A DNA stretch of 64,000 nucleotides. Origin: Microvirga subterranea. GTDB taxonomy: Bacteria > Pseudomonadota > Alphaproteobacteria > Rhizobiales > Beijerinckiaceae. The position numbers and the translations under genes were made by a program. The notes under the pieces were generated by a model that was given only the letters and a program-made list of their open reading frames with translations, did not search any database and was not told the DNA's origin. The stretch lies in contig NZ_QQBB01000002.1 of NCBI RefSeq assembly GCF_003350535.1, positions 310,001-374,000 on the forward strand. Reading direction: 5' to 3'. Positions 38,276 to 46,082 of this stretch are shown here, in pieces; position 1 is the stretch's first letter; every line of letters begins with the position of its first letter.

Positions 38276-39400
38276 ATGCTCGATTGGTCTGAACCCACAT
38301 CCGGCCGGACACCGCTGATCCCGATCGGCGGGAACTCCGCGCCCGCCGACGCCACCGGCCTCGGCACGATCGACCGCAGCGGCGGACGCGTCGGCGTCGA
38401 CGACAAGGCGATGATCAACTGCCGCGCCGACGTGAACCAGCTCCTGCCGCTGAAGTACCGCTGGGCCTGGGAGAAGTATCTCGCCGGCTGCAACAATCAC
38501 TGGATGCCGACCGAAGTCTCCATGCAGGCGGACATCGCGCTCTGGAAATCGAAGGACGGCCTCACGGAGGACGAGCGGCGTGCGGTGAAGCGCAATCTCG
38601 GCTTCTTCGCGGCGTCCGAGTCGCTGGTCGCCAACAACATCGTGCTGGCGATCTACCGGCACCTCACCAACCCGGAATGCCGGCAGTACCTGCTGCGTCA
38701 GGCCTTCGAGGAGGCGGTTCACACGCACACCTTTCAGTACATCGTGGAAAGCCTCGGTCTCGACGAGGGCGAACTGTTCAACATGTACCGGGAGGTTCCG
38801 TCGATCACCGACAAGGCCGCCTGGGCGCTGAACTACACCAAGAGCCTCGCCGATCCGGCCTTCCAGACCGGCACGCCGGAGGCGGACCGGACCTTCGTGC
38901 GCGATCTCATCGCGTTCTACGTGGTGTTCGAAGGGATGTGGTTCTACACCGGCTTCGCACAGATCCTGTCGCTGGGCCGGCGCAACAAGATGGTCGGCAT
39001 CGCCGAGCAGTACCAGTACATCCTGCGCGATGAATCCATTCACCTGAACTTCGGCATCGACGTCATCAACCAGATCAAGGCGGAGAACCCGCATGTCTGG
39101 ACAAGCGCGTTCCAAGAGGAGGTGCGCACCATGCTGCGCGAGGCGGCGGAACTCGAGGCCGCCTACGGACGGGACACGATGCCCCGCGGATTCCTGGGGC
39201 TGAATGCTGCGTCGTGCGAGCAGTACATGCACTTCATCGCCAACCGCCGCTGCGCGCAGCTCGGCCTCTCTTCCGTCTTCCCCGAGACCGAGAACCCGTT
39301 CCCGTGGATGTCCGAGGCCATGGACCTGAAGAAGGAGAAGAACTTCTTCGAGACCCGCGTCATCGAATACCAGAACGGTGGCGCGCTGAACTGGGAGTGA
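38276..39400 (+). CDS. nrdB: ribonucleotide reductase small subunit, class Ic-like (Phe at the radical Tyr position)
   Basis: A 374-residue R2 protein. Metal ligands are Glu115 (AASESL), Glu146 and His149 ([10 protein letters not shown]), then a Glu in YVVFEGMWF and the Glu and His of [11 protein letters not shown]. The position that is the radical Tyr122 in E. coli is Phe153 here (TTT at 38732-38734). The first ligand is Glu rather than Asp. The 31- and 38-residue spacings from Glu115 match those of the Chlamydia R2c (Glu89, Glu120, Phe127), which uses a Mn/Fe cofactor instead of a tyrosyl radical. It lies 23 bases after nrdA in one operon. The cofactor itself is inference. Confidence 0.95.
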   Translation: MLDWSEPTSGRTPLIPIGGNSAPADATGLGTIDRSGGRVGVDDKAMINCRADVNQLLPLKYRWAWEKYLAGCNNHWMPTEVSMQADIALWKSKDGLTEDERRAVKRNLGFFAASESLVANNIVLAIYRHLTNPECRQYLLRQAFEEAVHTHTFQYIVESLGLDEGELFNMYREVPSITDKAAWALNYTKSLADPAFQTGTPEADRTFVRDLIAFYVVFEGMWFYTGFAQILSLGRRNKMVGIAEQYQYILRDESIHLNFGIDVINQIKAENPHVWTSAFQEEVRTMLREAAELEAAYGRDTMPRGFLGLNAASCEQYMHFIANRRCAQLGLSSVFPETENPFPWMSEAMDLKKEKNFFETRVIEYQNGGALNWE

Positions 39401-39414
39401 TGCGCAGGCAAGGC

Positions 39415-39440
39415 AAGGCCCGGCTTGAGAGCCGGGCCTT
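39415..39440. terminator. hairpin between nrdB and the next convergent gene
   Basis: AAGGCCCGGCT at 39415-39425 pairs with AGCCGGGCCTT at 39430-39440 over 11 bp with a TGAG loop. It is symmetrical and lies between convergent genes, but there is no long T-run on either strand. Confidence 0.65.
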
Positions 39441-39463
39441 CACCGATCATCGAATGCTCAAGC

Positions 39464-39715
39464 TCAGCACTCGGTGGTTTTCTTCGTCTTGGTGTCGCCG
39501 AACTCGTCGGTCTTCGTCTTGGTCTCGGTGCTGCATCCAACCGATCCGGTGGACTGGACCGTCGTCGAGGTCGACACGCTCGGCTCGGTCTTCTTCTCGA
39601 TCGTGGTCTTGCTGCCGAGAATGCCGTCTTCCTTCTTGATGGTCGTGGTCGTGTCCTGCGCGAAGGCAGCCGTGCTGAAGGCCGTCGCGGCGAGAACCAA
39701 TACCAGCTTCTTCAT
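39464..39715 (-). CDS. small Thr/Lys-rich exported protein
   Basis: An 83-residue protein with the signal peptide MKKLVLVLAATAFSTAAFAQ. The mature part is rich in Thr, Lys and Ser (DTTTTIKKEDG, KKTEPSVSTSTT) with three cysteines, including CSTETKTKTDE and a C-terminal Cys. No family is recognised. A perfect EcfG-type promoter lies 34 bases upstream of the ATG, so induction in general stress is likely. Periplasmic location is predicted. Confidence 0.72.
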   Translation of the reverse strand: MKKLVLVLAATAFSTAAFAQDTTTTIKKEDGILGSKTTIEKKTEPSVSTSTTVQSTGSVGCSTETKTKTDEFGDTKTKKTTEC

Positions 39716-39748
39716 GGCGAATACTCCGTGGTTACGTTCCTAACTTCG

Positions 39749-39774
39749 AACGTCACCACAGCGGCCCCGGTTCC
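39749..39774 (-). promoter_or_regulatory. EcfG-type general-stress promoter
   Basis: On the minus strand, GGAAC (39774-39770), a 17-base spacer and CGTT (39752-39749) match the EcfG consensus exactly. The ATG of the small exported protein at 39715 follows after an expected leader of about 27 bases with an ACGGAG ribosome-binding site. Confidence 0.75.
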
Positions 39775-39825
39775 CGACAGCCTTCACATCGATGTCGTCG
39801 ATCAAGCTTGGCGGGGCGAGGCCGC

Positions 39826-39978
39826 CTACTTCATGAGAGTCAGAACCGCCGATGCGATGTTCAGCATCGCGAGCATGCCGAGAAGGGTCGTGATGACCGG
39901 CAGGTGCGGCCGGTCGGGGCGGGTCCTGTCCTCGCGCAGGGCCTGATGATGCTCGGAACCGTTACGAAGGAAACTCAT
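39826..39978 (-). CDS. 50-residue single-pass membrane protein
   Basis: A short gene that starts at the ATG at 39978, after a good GGGAGG ribosome-binding site. The first 27 residues are charged (SFLRNGSEHHQALRED), then ITTLLGMLAMLNIASAVLTLM forms one membrane segment at the C-terminus. A longer in-frame extension exists upstream, but the ribosome-binding site favours the short form. Function is unknown. The tail-anchored layout is typical of stress-associated small membrane proteins, which is inference. Confidence 0.55.
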   Translation of the reverse strand: MSFLRNGSEHHQALREDRTRPDRPHLPVITTLLGMLAMLNIASAVLTLMK

Positions 39979-40088
39979 CGCTTTCGTCCTCCCAAAGAGG
40001 CCAACCGAGAGATTCACAGGAGAATGGACCCGTGGCGGGAAACGGGAGGTGCGTCTTCGCACCTTGCTGCCCGTATCGCGATCCGGGC

Positions 40089-40113
40089 GGAACTCGGCCA
40101 TTCACGACCGGTT
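40089..40113 (+). promoter_or_regulatory. possible EcfG-type promoter (one mismatch)
   Basis: GGAAC at 40089-40093, 16 bases and GGTT at 40110-40113 give a near match (GGTT for CGTT), 66 bases before the lipoprotein ATG at 40179. Confidence 0.35.
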
Positions 40114-40178
40114 CAACGTGGCGGGCCGACCTTCGGGCATGAGACAATCGTGCAGTCGCCACATGGGAGACCATCTTC

Positions 40179-40472
40179 ATGACCATCCAGCCGCGCCGCG
40201 CCGCCGTCCTGATCGCCGGAACCGCTCTCGTTGCCGCGGCCCTCGGGGGATGCACCGCGACCGCCGACATGGCCTACGGCGAGTACCAGTTCGGCCCGGG
40301 CTACGGAGCGGGGCAGGTATATGAGCGACGCGTCTATGCCGATACGGCTCAAGGGCTCGGCAGCGAGGAGTGCCGGACGGTCGTGCGGCGGCACGTGAAC
40401 CGGTTCGGGGAGGTCGTGCGCCGCGAGCGCCAGGTCTGCGACGCGGCGCCGGAGGACGCGGAGGGATTCTGA
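40179..40472 (+). CDS. small predicted lipoprotein
   Basis: A 97-residue protein with a lipoprotein signal (AGTALVAAALGGC, lipobox LGGC at about 25). The mature part starts TATADMAYGEYQFGPGYGAGQVY and ends with a basic segment containing two cysteines (EECRTVVRRH and RQVCDAAP). No family is recognised. Outer or inner membrane anchoring cannot be decided. The neighbouring genes are also small envelope proteins. Confidence 0.75.
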   Translation: MTIQPRRAAVLIAGTALVAAALGGCTATADMAYGEYQFGPGYGAGQVYERRVYADTAQGLGSEECRTVVRRHVNRFGEVVRRERQVCDAAPEDAEGF

Positions 40473-40500
40473 AACAGGCCGTGTAAGGGGCGCCGCCGCC

Positions 40501-40803
40501 TTAGTGGCGCGTGGCCCCCTTGTCGATCTGGAGCAGTTGCCCCTCGATGGCCCGCATCCGCGTCATGAGCCGGTCGAGCTGCGCCAGATAGGCCTTCTCG
40601 TCCTGTTCCGCCTTCTCGATGAGATCCGCGGAACGGCTGTGATGAATGCGGTGCAGGGCGTCGGCCAATTGCCTGTCGAGGAGCGACAAACGCTCCTCCA
40701 GGCTCGAGAGCTCCTGACGAAGTTGCCGCTCCTTGATCACTGCTGAAAGGTCCGTGAAACGTGAGTGGGATTCAAGCTGGAGTATAACCGAAAGTTCCCG
40801 CAT
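40501..40803 (-). CDS. small coiled-coil protein
   Basis: A 100-residue, strongly helical protein without signal peptide. The heptad-like stretch RQLRQELSSLEERLSLLDRQ and later KAYLAQLDRLMTRMRAIEG predict a coiled coil over most of the chain. The N-terminus is MRELSVILQLESH. No known domain is recognised. A good ribosome-binding site is not obvious, so the start is provisional. Confidence 0.6.
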   Translation of the reverse strand: MRELSVILQLESHSRFTDLSAVIKERQLRQELSSLEERLSLLDRQLADALHRIHHSRSADLIEKAEQDEKAYLAQLDRLMTRMRAIEGQLLQIDKGATRH

Positions 40804-40929
40804 CTCCCAGATTCCGGGCGAAAATATCTGCAGCCAAGCTGAAACCGCACTGGAGGGTCACCGTTCTGTGATGGAACCTCCAAAGTAAAACGTGGGCCGG
40901 TTGAGGTCTCGCGCATTGGGACCTGACAG

Positions 40930-41160
40930 ATGACCTATGACGATCAATCCGGCTCCAAGCCGGGCCAGAACACAGTCACGACCTTCCGAACCCCCGACGC
41001 TGCGATGATGGGGTTCGTCAGTGCGCGCCTGCGGGCGATGTACGACGACCTCTGCAGGGAGCCGATCCCGGCGCGCCTGCTGCAAGTCGTGGAAGGCTTT
41101 GATCGTACGGCAGATTCCCAGCGCAGAAGAGGAGACCTAGGGAATGGGACGGAAAATTGA
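40930..41160 (+). CDS. NepR-like anti-sigma factor
   Basis: A 76-residue protein whose centre reads SARLRAMYDDLCREPIPARLLQVVEGFD. This closely follows the NepR consensus (R-x-LR-x-(L/M)YD-x4-(E/Q)P-(V/I)P-x-R-(F/L)-x-x-L(L/V)). NepR binds the general-stress sigma factor EcfG and is removed by phosphorylated PhyR. The classical partners ecfG and phyR are not in the window; instead a receiver gene overlaps its last 17 bases. It may be a second NepR paralogue or a homologue recruited to another receiver. The recognition is from memory of the motif, not a search. Confidence 0.6.
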   Translation: MTYDDQSGSKPGQNTVTTFRTPDAAMMGFVSARLRAMYDDLCREPIPARLLQVVEGFDRTADSQRRRGDLGNGTEN

Positions 41161-41542
41161 GCCGGCTCGCGTGGCCCTGATCGTCGAGGATGACGTCGAG
41201 GTCCGCGAGCTCGCCGCGGCCCTCCTGGAGGAGACCGATCTCCAGGTGGTCGAAGCGGCCAGCGCCGAAGAGGCCATGGATTACCTGCGCCATCACGCGG
41301 AGGAGGTGGCCTTCCTCTTCTCGGACGTGCGTCTTCCCTGCCTGATGAACGGGGTCGACCTCGCCCGGACCGTGCGCCTGAAATGGCCGTGGGTCCGCAC
41401 CGTGTTGACATCGGGCCAGCCGCTGGACGGCAAGTCCGACAGCGTTCCGCGCGACGTCCGCCTCATGCCGAAGCCCTGGCGTGCGCTCGAGGTTCTGATG
41501 GAGGCCGAACGGGCCGCCCAGACCAGCCATCGCCTGTCCTGA
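41144..41542 (+). CDS. single-domain response regulator coupled to the NepR-like gene
   Basis: A 132-residue receiver. ALIVEDDVEVREL forms the acidic pocket, FLFSDVRLP contains the phospho-acceptor Asp61, VLTSGQP gives the Thr/Ser, and LMPKPW gives the conserved Lys. No output domain is present. The ATG overlaps the upstream gene by 17 bases and follows GAGGAGACC, so translation is coupled. By analogy with PhyR, the receiver could control the NepR-like protein, but it lacks the sigma-like domain with which PhyR binds NepR. Confidence 0.85.
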   Translation: MGRKIEPARVALIVEDDVEVRELAAALLEETDLQVVEAASAEEAMDYLRHHAEEVAFLFSDVRLPCLMNGVDLARTVRLKWPWVRTVLTSGQPLDGKSDSVPRDVRLMPKPWRALEVLMEAERAAQTSHRLS

Positions 41543-41561
41543 TATCCAACGACGCTCCGAA

Positions 41562-41601
41562 ATGGCGGCACGGGAAAGCCTCGGCTCTCCCGTGCCGCCA
41601 T
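41562..41601. terminator. 14-bp hairpin between convergent genes
   Basis: ATGGCGGCACGGGA (41562-41575) pairs perfectly with TCCCGTGCCGCCAT (41588-41601). The hairpin sits between the receiver gene and the convergent GGDEF-EAL gene and may serve both as a transcript end, although T-runs are lacking. Confidence 0.6.
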
Positions 41602-41612
41602 GCGGCCCGGCC

Positions 41613-43868
41613 TCATGCAGGGCGGTTGCCCTTGATGACGCTCGCAATCTTGTCCTCCGGCAGGGCGCGGGCGAACAGGTGGCCCTGCAGTTCCGTGCAC
41701 CCGGACGTCGCGAGGAAGCGCCTTTGCTCCTCCGTCTCGACTCCTTCGGCCGTGACGGTGAGGCCGATGGTGTGACCGAGGGTCGTGATGGCCTTCACGA
41801 TTGCGGCGGAGTCCCGGTCGACCCGGTGACCGAGATGCTGCACGAAGGATCGGTCGATCTTGATCTTGTCCACCTCGTAGCGGCTCAGGTAGCTCAGGCT
41901 CGAATGGCCGCTGCCGAAATCGTCGATCGCGATCCGGAAGCCCGCGTCGCGAAGGCGCTTGAGCGTGTCGCGGGTGAGGCTGTCGCCCAGCAGGACTCCC
42001 TCGGTCACCTCGAGTTCGATGCGGCACGGATCGGCGCCGCTCTCGCGAACGATCCGGATGATGCGCTCCGCGAGATTCGGCGTGCGGAACTGGGCCTGGG
42101 ACAGGTTCACCGCCACGAAGAGATCGGGCCAGCGCAGGGAGATGGCGCAGGCCTGGCGCAGCACCATGTCGCCCAGTTGAAGGATCAGGCCGGTTTCCTC
42201 CGCGATGGGGAGGAACTGGTCCGGAGCGATGAGGCCCCGCGACGGATGCTGCCAGCGCACCAGCGCCTCGAGGCCGATGACCGGCTGGCCGGCGGCGGCC
42301 ACCTGGGGCTGGTAATGCACCTTGAGTCCGGAGCCGGATGCGAGGGCCTCGCGAAGCTCCTCCTCGATGGTCGCGCGCCGCTTCACGCTCTCGTCCATGA
42401 CGGGCTCGAAATAGCGATGGCAGTCGCGGCCCTGGTTTTTCGCGTGGTAGAGCGCGATGTCGGCCTTGCGTTGAAGCTCGATGGGGTCCGTCCCGGCGTC
42501 GGGCGCCAGTGCGACGCCGATGCTCACGCCCACATAGGCCTGCCCTCCCTGGAGATCGAAGGGCTTTCGCACCGCTTCGAGGATCCGGTTGCAGAGAGCC
42601 TCCACATCCCGCTGGCCGCGGATGCCGGGCTGGATGATCGCGAACTCGTCCCCGCCCAGACGGGCGATCGTGTCGCCGCTGCGGAGCAGGCCGGAGAGGC
42701 GCCGGCCGAGTTCCCGGATGAGGTTGTCGCCCGCATGGTGCCCAAGGGTGTCATTGACGTTCTTGAACCGGTCGAGGTCGAGCATCAACAGGGCAAGGCC
42801 TTCGCCGCGCTCCACCCCGCCGAGCGCGCGCTCGAAGCGGTTGTGGAACAGGGCGCGATTGGGCAGGCCGGTCAGCGTATCGTGGAACGCGAGGTGCTGC
42901 GCATGGGCTTCGCTGGCGCGCAGCTCTAAGACGGTCGCCTCCAGCTTCGCCATGGACGCGTGCAGTGAACGGACGAGCAGCGCCATCACGAGGATCATGA
43001 GGGCGCACACAAGCGCGGTGCTGGGCCCAATGACGCTGAAGATCTTCGTTCCCGGAAGTTCCGGCTTCCAGATGAAGTAGCCGATCGTCTCGCCGTCATC
43101 CGCCAGCAGCGGAACGGAGACCTCGCTTTCCGTCGGCGTATTGACCGCGGAGAAGCGCAGACCCTCGATCAGGCTGCGCTCCGACAGGCGTTTCAGAAAC
43201 GTGTCGTCGAGGAAGCGGATGCTCACGAGGAGGGGTTCTGTGCCGGATTCCTGCACCACCGAGTTCGTTTCCACGACAATCTTCATCACGCTGACGGCGG
43301 CGGGGCGACCGAGCAGCTGGATCACGTGAGCGTCCCGTACTGCCTTTCCCGAAGTCAGATAGGGGCTGTCCGCCGTGCGCTCGGCATGTCCGTAGTGTCC
43401 CGACCTTGGGTCGCCGCGCAGTCCCAAGACGATGTTCTCAAGGCTGGAGCGGACGAGATCGTATTCGCCGACCGGAACGCGCTTGCCGTCGATGGTCGCG
43501 TCCATCGCCTCGTCCTGGGCATCCAGGATGTAGACTTGGTCCTGCCCGAAGGTCCGGTGCAGCCAGGGCCCGAGATTGCCGTCGAGCCATTCCAGATCGA
43601 GCGGACTTTCGCGGAGCTTCTCGACGGCGTCGTTCCAGACCGCGACCATCTCCTGCTGCTGCGCAAGCTCGTCCACGAGGGCGCGGATCGTGCGTTGCGT
43701 GGTGCGCAGCTGGCGCTCGACGGAAACCTCGTCGCTCTGCCTGACGGCCCAGAACAGGGAGAAGCCGGCAAGCGCGATCGCCGCCGTGGTCACAAGGGCA
43801 ACAGGAAGCAGGATCCTGATTGAGAAACGACCGCCCAGGCGCTTGCCTGGAGACATCTGACGCAGCAC
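41613..43868 (-). CDS. membrane CHASE4-GGDEF-EAL cyclic-di-GMP protein
   Basis: A 751-residue protein with an N-terminal membrane segment (ILLPVALVTTAAIALAGFSLFWAV), a periplasmic CHASE4-like sensor region (about 45-265) and a second membrane segment (STALVCALMILVMALLV). Then come GGDEF (ARLGGDEFAI intact) and EAL (IGLEALVRWQHP intact) domains. The EAL catalytic set ELEVTEG, AIDDFGSGHSSL and AEGVETEEQ is also intact. Both synthesis and hydrolysis of cyclic di-GMP are therefore possible, unlike degenerate LapD-type receptors. The signal is unknown. The start could be the ATG four codons downstream. Confidence 0.92.
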   Translation of the reverse strand: MLRQMSPGKRLGGRFSIRILLPVALVTTAAIALAGFSLFWAVRQSDEVSVERQLRTTQRTIRALVDELAQQQEMVAVWNDAVEKLRESPLDLEWLDGNLGPWLHRTFGQDQVYILDAQDEAMDATIDGKRVPVGEYDLVRSSLENIVLGLRGDPRSGHYGHAERTADSPYLTSGKAVRDAHVIQLLGRPAAVSVMKIVVETNSVVQESGTEPLLVSIRFLDDTFLKRLSERSLIEGLRFSAVNTPTESEVSVPLLADDGETIGYFIWKPELPGTKIFSVIGPSTALVCALMILVMALLVRSLHASMAKLEATVLELRASEAHAQHLAFHDTLTGLPNRALFHNRFERALGGVERGEGLALLMLDLDRFKNVNDTLGHHAGDNLIRELGRRLSGLLRSGDTIARLGGDEFAIIQPGIRGQRDVEALCNRILEAVRKPFDLQGGQAYVGVSIGVALAPDAGTDPIELQRKADIALYHAKNQGRDCHRYFEPVMDESVKRRATIEEELREALASGSGLKVHYQPQVAAAGQPVIGLEALVRWQHPSRGLIAPDQFLPIAEETGLILQLGDMVLRQACAISLRWPDLFVAVNLSQAQFRTPNLAERIIRIVRESGADPCRIELEVTEGVLLGDSLTRDTLKRLRDAGFRIAIDDFGSGHSSLSYLSRYEVDKIKIDRSFVQHLGHRVDRDSAAIVKAITTLGHTIGLTVTAEGVETEEQRRFLATSGCTELQGHLFARALPEDKIASVIKGNRPA

Positions 43869-43914
43869 TGGAGCCCCGGAAGGTTGCTGTTTTTTGGGTA
43901 CTTATATGCGCCAA

Positions 43915-43937
43915 GCATTAAAAATATACTTTAATGC
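43915..43937. repeat. A+T-rich inverted repeat upstream of the GGDEF-EAL gene
   Basis: GCATTAAA (43915-43922) and TTTAATGC (43930-43937) flank a seven-base loop, 47 bases before the GGDEF-EAL start. This is conspicuous in a G+C-rich genome and could be an operator. Confidence 0.4.
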
Positions 43938-44085
43938 TTTGAGCTTGAATTTTCCTGTCGCGATCTTTCCGAGAACTTAGGCGCTACCTAGAGGAAGCAG
44001 GGCACGAGAACAAACGTTTCAGAGACGAACGAGCGGTTGTCCTTGGCGCGGATGGTGCCGTACGCCCCCGGTGCGCTGGAATGGA

Positions 44086-44111
44086 GGAACGAAGTCGTGA
44101 TCTCGGCCGTT
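44086..44111 (+). promoter_or_regulatory. EcfG-type general-stress promoter
   Basis: GGAAC at 44086-44090, 17 bases and CGTT at 44108-44111 are an exact consensus match. The 24-residue peptide gene begins 36 bases later with AGGAGGG as its ribosome-binding site. Confidence 0.78.
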
Positions 44112-44147
44112 GGGCTCCCGTGGTGCAACAGTCAGGAGGGAAACACC

Positions 44148-44222
44148 ATGAACAACATCATCTGGATCATCGGCGCCGTCGTCGTCGTCCTCGCCATTCT
44201 GTCCTTCCTCGGGTTGAGGTAA
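44148..44222 (+). CDS. 24-residue hydrophobic membrane peptide
   Basis: The gene encodes a peptide of only 24 residues. It begins MNNIIWIIGAV, continues through a run of Val, Leu, Ala and Ile, and ends SFLGLR, one membrane span with a positive C-terminus. AGGAGGG lies eight bases before the ATG, and a perfect EcfG promoter is upstream, so it is very likely expressed in stress. Similar tiny membrane peptides are annotated in related genomes, as I recall, with no known role. Confidence 0.7.
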   Translation: MNNIIWIIGAVVVVLAILSFLGLR

Positions 44223-44393
44223 GCCGTCGAGTTGAGGCCGGCCCTTCGGTTCTCCCACGCCGGGAGCCCGACTGATCGGAAGAGGGCGGTTCAAGCTGCC
44301 TTCATCCGTTCTCCTTGCCGGGGTCCGGGGCCGGAGGCGTCGCGCAGGCGTTGATCCTGCGAAACCCCCGTCTCCTGCCCGGTCTGCCTTGTC

Positions 44394-45356
44394 ATGGAAA
44401 ATCTCCTTCGCATCCTGCCCGCCAGTCCCCCGTCGACTCTCGCGCGCTATGCCCTGACAACACTCATCGTTCTCGTCTTTTTCCTTATTCGTCTCGGCCT
44501 GCCGCTAGGCGGTGGCTACCCGTTCCTGGTGTTCTTCCCAGCCGTCTTTCTCTCGTCGATCCTGTTCGACCGTGGTTCCGGCTTTCTTGCCACGGGACTG
44601 ACGACCATCCTGGCGATCTATTTCTTCATCGAGCCACGCTATCACCTCGTCCCGCCGGTCAATCAGTATCCGCCGCTCGTCCTGTACGTGCTGATCTCCT
44701 GCGGAATCGCCGTACTGAGCGAGGCGCTTCGGCGGGCCCTGGAGCGGGCCCAGATGGCCGAGCGGGAGAAGGACCTCCTGTTTCAGGAGCTGGCGCACCG
44801 GACGAAGAACAACCTCCAGATCATCGCTTCGGTCCTGGCCCTCCAGGCGCGCAGCGTCGAGGATCCGGAGATGCGCAGGATCTTCGACGCGGCCGTGACC
44901 CGCGTGCGTGTCATTGCCAATGCCCATTCCCAGCTCCAGTCCATCGGCGACCGCTCCATGGTCGACATGCGCGCCTATCTGACCGATCTCTGCCGTGACC
45001 TCGGAGACAGCCTGAGGGACGTCCGGCCGGTTGCCGTCCGGGTCGAAGCCGATGCCATCGAGCTCAGCACCGAGAAGGCCGTGCCGATCGGTCTGATCGT
45101 CAACGAGCTTGTGACCAATGCTTTCAAATATGCCTTCAAAGACGACCAGGAGGGGGCCGTCACGGTGACGTTCCGGCGGATGGAGCCAGACCGAGTCGAT
45201 CTGGTGGTAGAGGACAACGGCATCGGCTGCCCGACCTTCGTTAGGGAGGGGCTTGGCAGCCGTCTCGTCAGGCTTCTTGTGCAGCAGGTGGGCGGAAGCA
45301 TCACGCGAGCCCCTGGCTCACCCGGTTGCCGCGTGGTCGCGAGCCTTGCCGTGTAA
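44394..45356 (+). CDS. membrane histidine kinase, DUF4118-HisKA_2-HATPase
   Basis: A 320-residue sensor kinase. Three to four hydrophobic segments (residues 18-120) with GGGYPFLVFFPAVFLSSILF form a DUF4118-like membrane domain. The phospho-acceptor box is QELAHRTKNNLQIIASVLAL (His135), the HisKA_2 type. The ATPase N-box is IVNELVTNAFKYAF, and DNGIGCP is the G1 box. HWE/HisKA_2 kinases often feed the general-stress PhyR pathway and stand-alone receivers, which fits the receiver genes at 9.3 and 41.1 kb. The direct pairing is not proven. Confidence 0.9.
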   Translation: MENLLRILPASPPSTLARYALTTLIVLVFFLIRLGLPLGGGYPFLVFFPAVFLSSILFDRGSGFLATGLTTILAIYFFIEPRYHLVPPVNQYPPLVLYVLISCGIAVLSEALRRALERAQMAEREKDLLFQELAHRTKNNLQIIASVLALQARSVEDPEMRRIFDAAVTRVRVIANAHSQLQSIGDRSMVDMRAYLTDLCRDLGDSLRDVRPVAVRVEADAIELSTEKAVPIGLIVNELVTNAFKYAFKDDQEGAVTVTFRRMEPDRVDLVVEDNGIGCPTFVREGLGSRLVRLLVQQVGGSITRAPGSPGCRVVASLAV

Positions 45357-45407
45357 AGGGAGACAGAATTCACGGTCGATTAGACTATGTTACAACAGGT
45401 CGAATTA

Positions 45408-45432
45408 GGAACGATTCCGCCGCTTTGTCGTC
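45408..45432 (+). promoter_or_regulatory. possible EcfG-type promoter (one mismatch)
   Basis: GGAAC at 45408-45412, 16 bases and CGTC at 45429-45432 differ from consensus in the last base only. The next ATG (45457) is 25 bases downstream with AGGGGAG before it. Confidence 0.5.
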
Positions 45433-45456
45433 TCCCCTGAAAGACAGGGGAGCGAC

Positions 45457-45663
45457 ATGATGCAGGATCCGGCCGAGCTCGTTGCCCGGGCATTCTATGC
45501 AGCCGAACACACGGATGAATGGGAGAAGGCGCCCGCCTCCGTGAAACAGGAGTATCGGCAACTCGCCCGTGAGGCCATCGCGGCCCTAAACGATCAGAAT
45601 GCCGACATCCGATCCATCCTGAGATCGTCGGTCGAGCTGCCGAAGCGTCCTCACGTCAGTTGA
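45457..45663 (+). CDS. 68-residue soluble protein of unknown function
   Basis: A small acidic helical protein beginning MMQDPAELVARAFYAAEH, with WEKAPASVKQEYRQLAREAI in the middle. No signal peptide or membrane segment is present. The pattern of a short helical bundle with conserved Trp and Tyr is shared by many small Hyphomicrobiales proteins, but I cannot assign a family. A near-consensus EcfG promoter and a good ribosome-binding site support expression under stress. Confidence 0.68.
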   Translation: MMQDPAELVARAFYAAEHTDEWEKAPASVKQEYRQLAREAIAALNDQNADIRSILRSSVELPKRPHVS

Positions 45664-46082
45664 GATGTCGGGACTTCTGCAAAAAGAAAGCCCGCTTCGA
45701 CGGCGGGCTCAAGGGACCTAGGTCTCGAGTTTACGGACCAAGCACAAGGGGAAATGCGGGGGACGCATTTGGAGGTCCGTGTCTTTAAAGTGGTCCGCGC
45801 CCATGGCTTTACCAAGGTGGCCGGAGATCAAGAATTCGTGTTTTGACGATGGGAGGCCCGAAATGGGGTGCGACATAATGGCCAAACGTCGCGGCGGCCG
45901 TTATGCAGGAGGCGGTTGGCGATGGAAGGCTTCTTCCGCAGGCCAGCCGGCCTCTTGATCCCGAAGAAACCACGGCCGGTCTCGACTGTTGATCTAGGGC
46001 CGGGACAGGCGGCGGAAACTGCTTCGCGGACCCCGGTCGGGGTCGAACCCGTTCCGATCCCGCAGACCAGTTCAGGGGTGAA
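45664..46082. other. 419-base region with hairpins but no convincing gene
   Basis: An 18-21-base hairpin (AGCCCGC/GCGGGCT) lies at about 45689-45709, with an A-run on its left that would be a T-run on the minus strand. Nested stems follow at 45733-45780. A 72-codon frame at 45868-46086 overlaps the next gene start and has no clear ribosome-binding site or recognisable content, so it is not called. Confidence 0.45.
45733..45780 (+). ncRNA. possible structured RNA element
   Basis: ACGGACC (45733-45739) pairs with GGTCCGT (45774-45780). Inside, AAATGCG (45752-45758) pairs with CGCATTT (45764-45770). The purine-rich AAGGGG lies in the loop between. Two perfect 7-bp nested stems in an untranslated region suggest an RNA structure in the 3' region of the stress gene before it, or a small RNA. 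There is no supporting alignment. Confidence 0.3.

Noticed and set aside
40860-40929. An EcfG-type promoter before the NepR-like gene (GGAAC near 40871)
   Set aside because: The nearest CGT follows after only 13 bases, outside the 16-17 base spacing.
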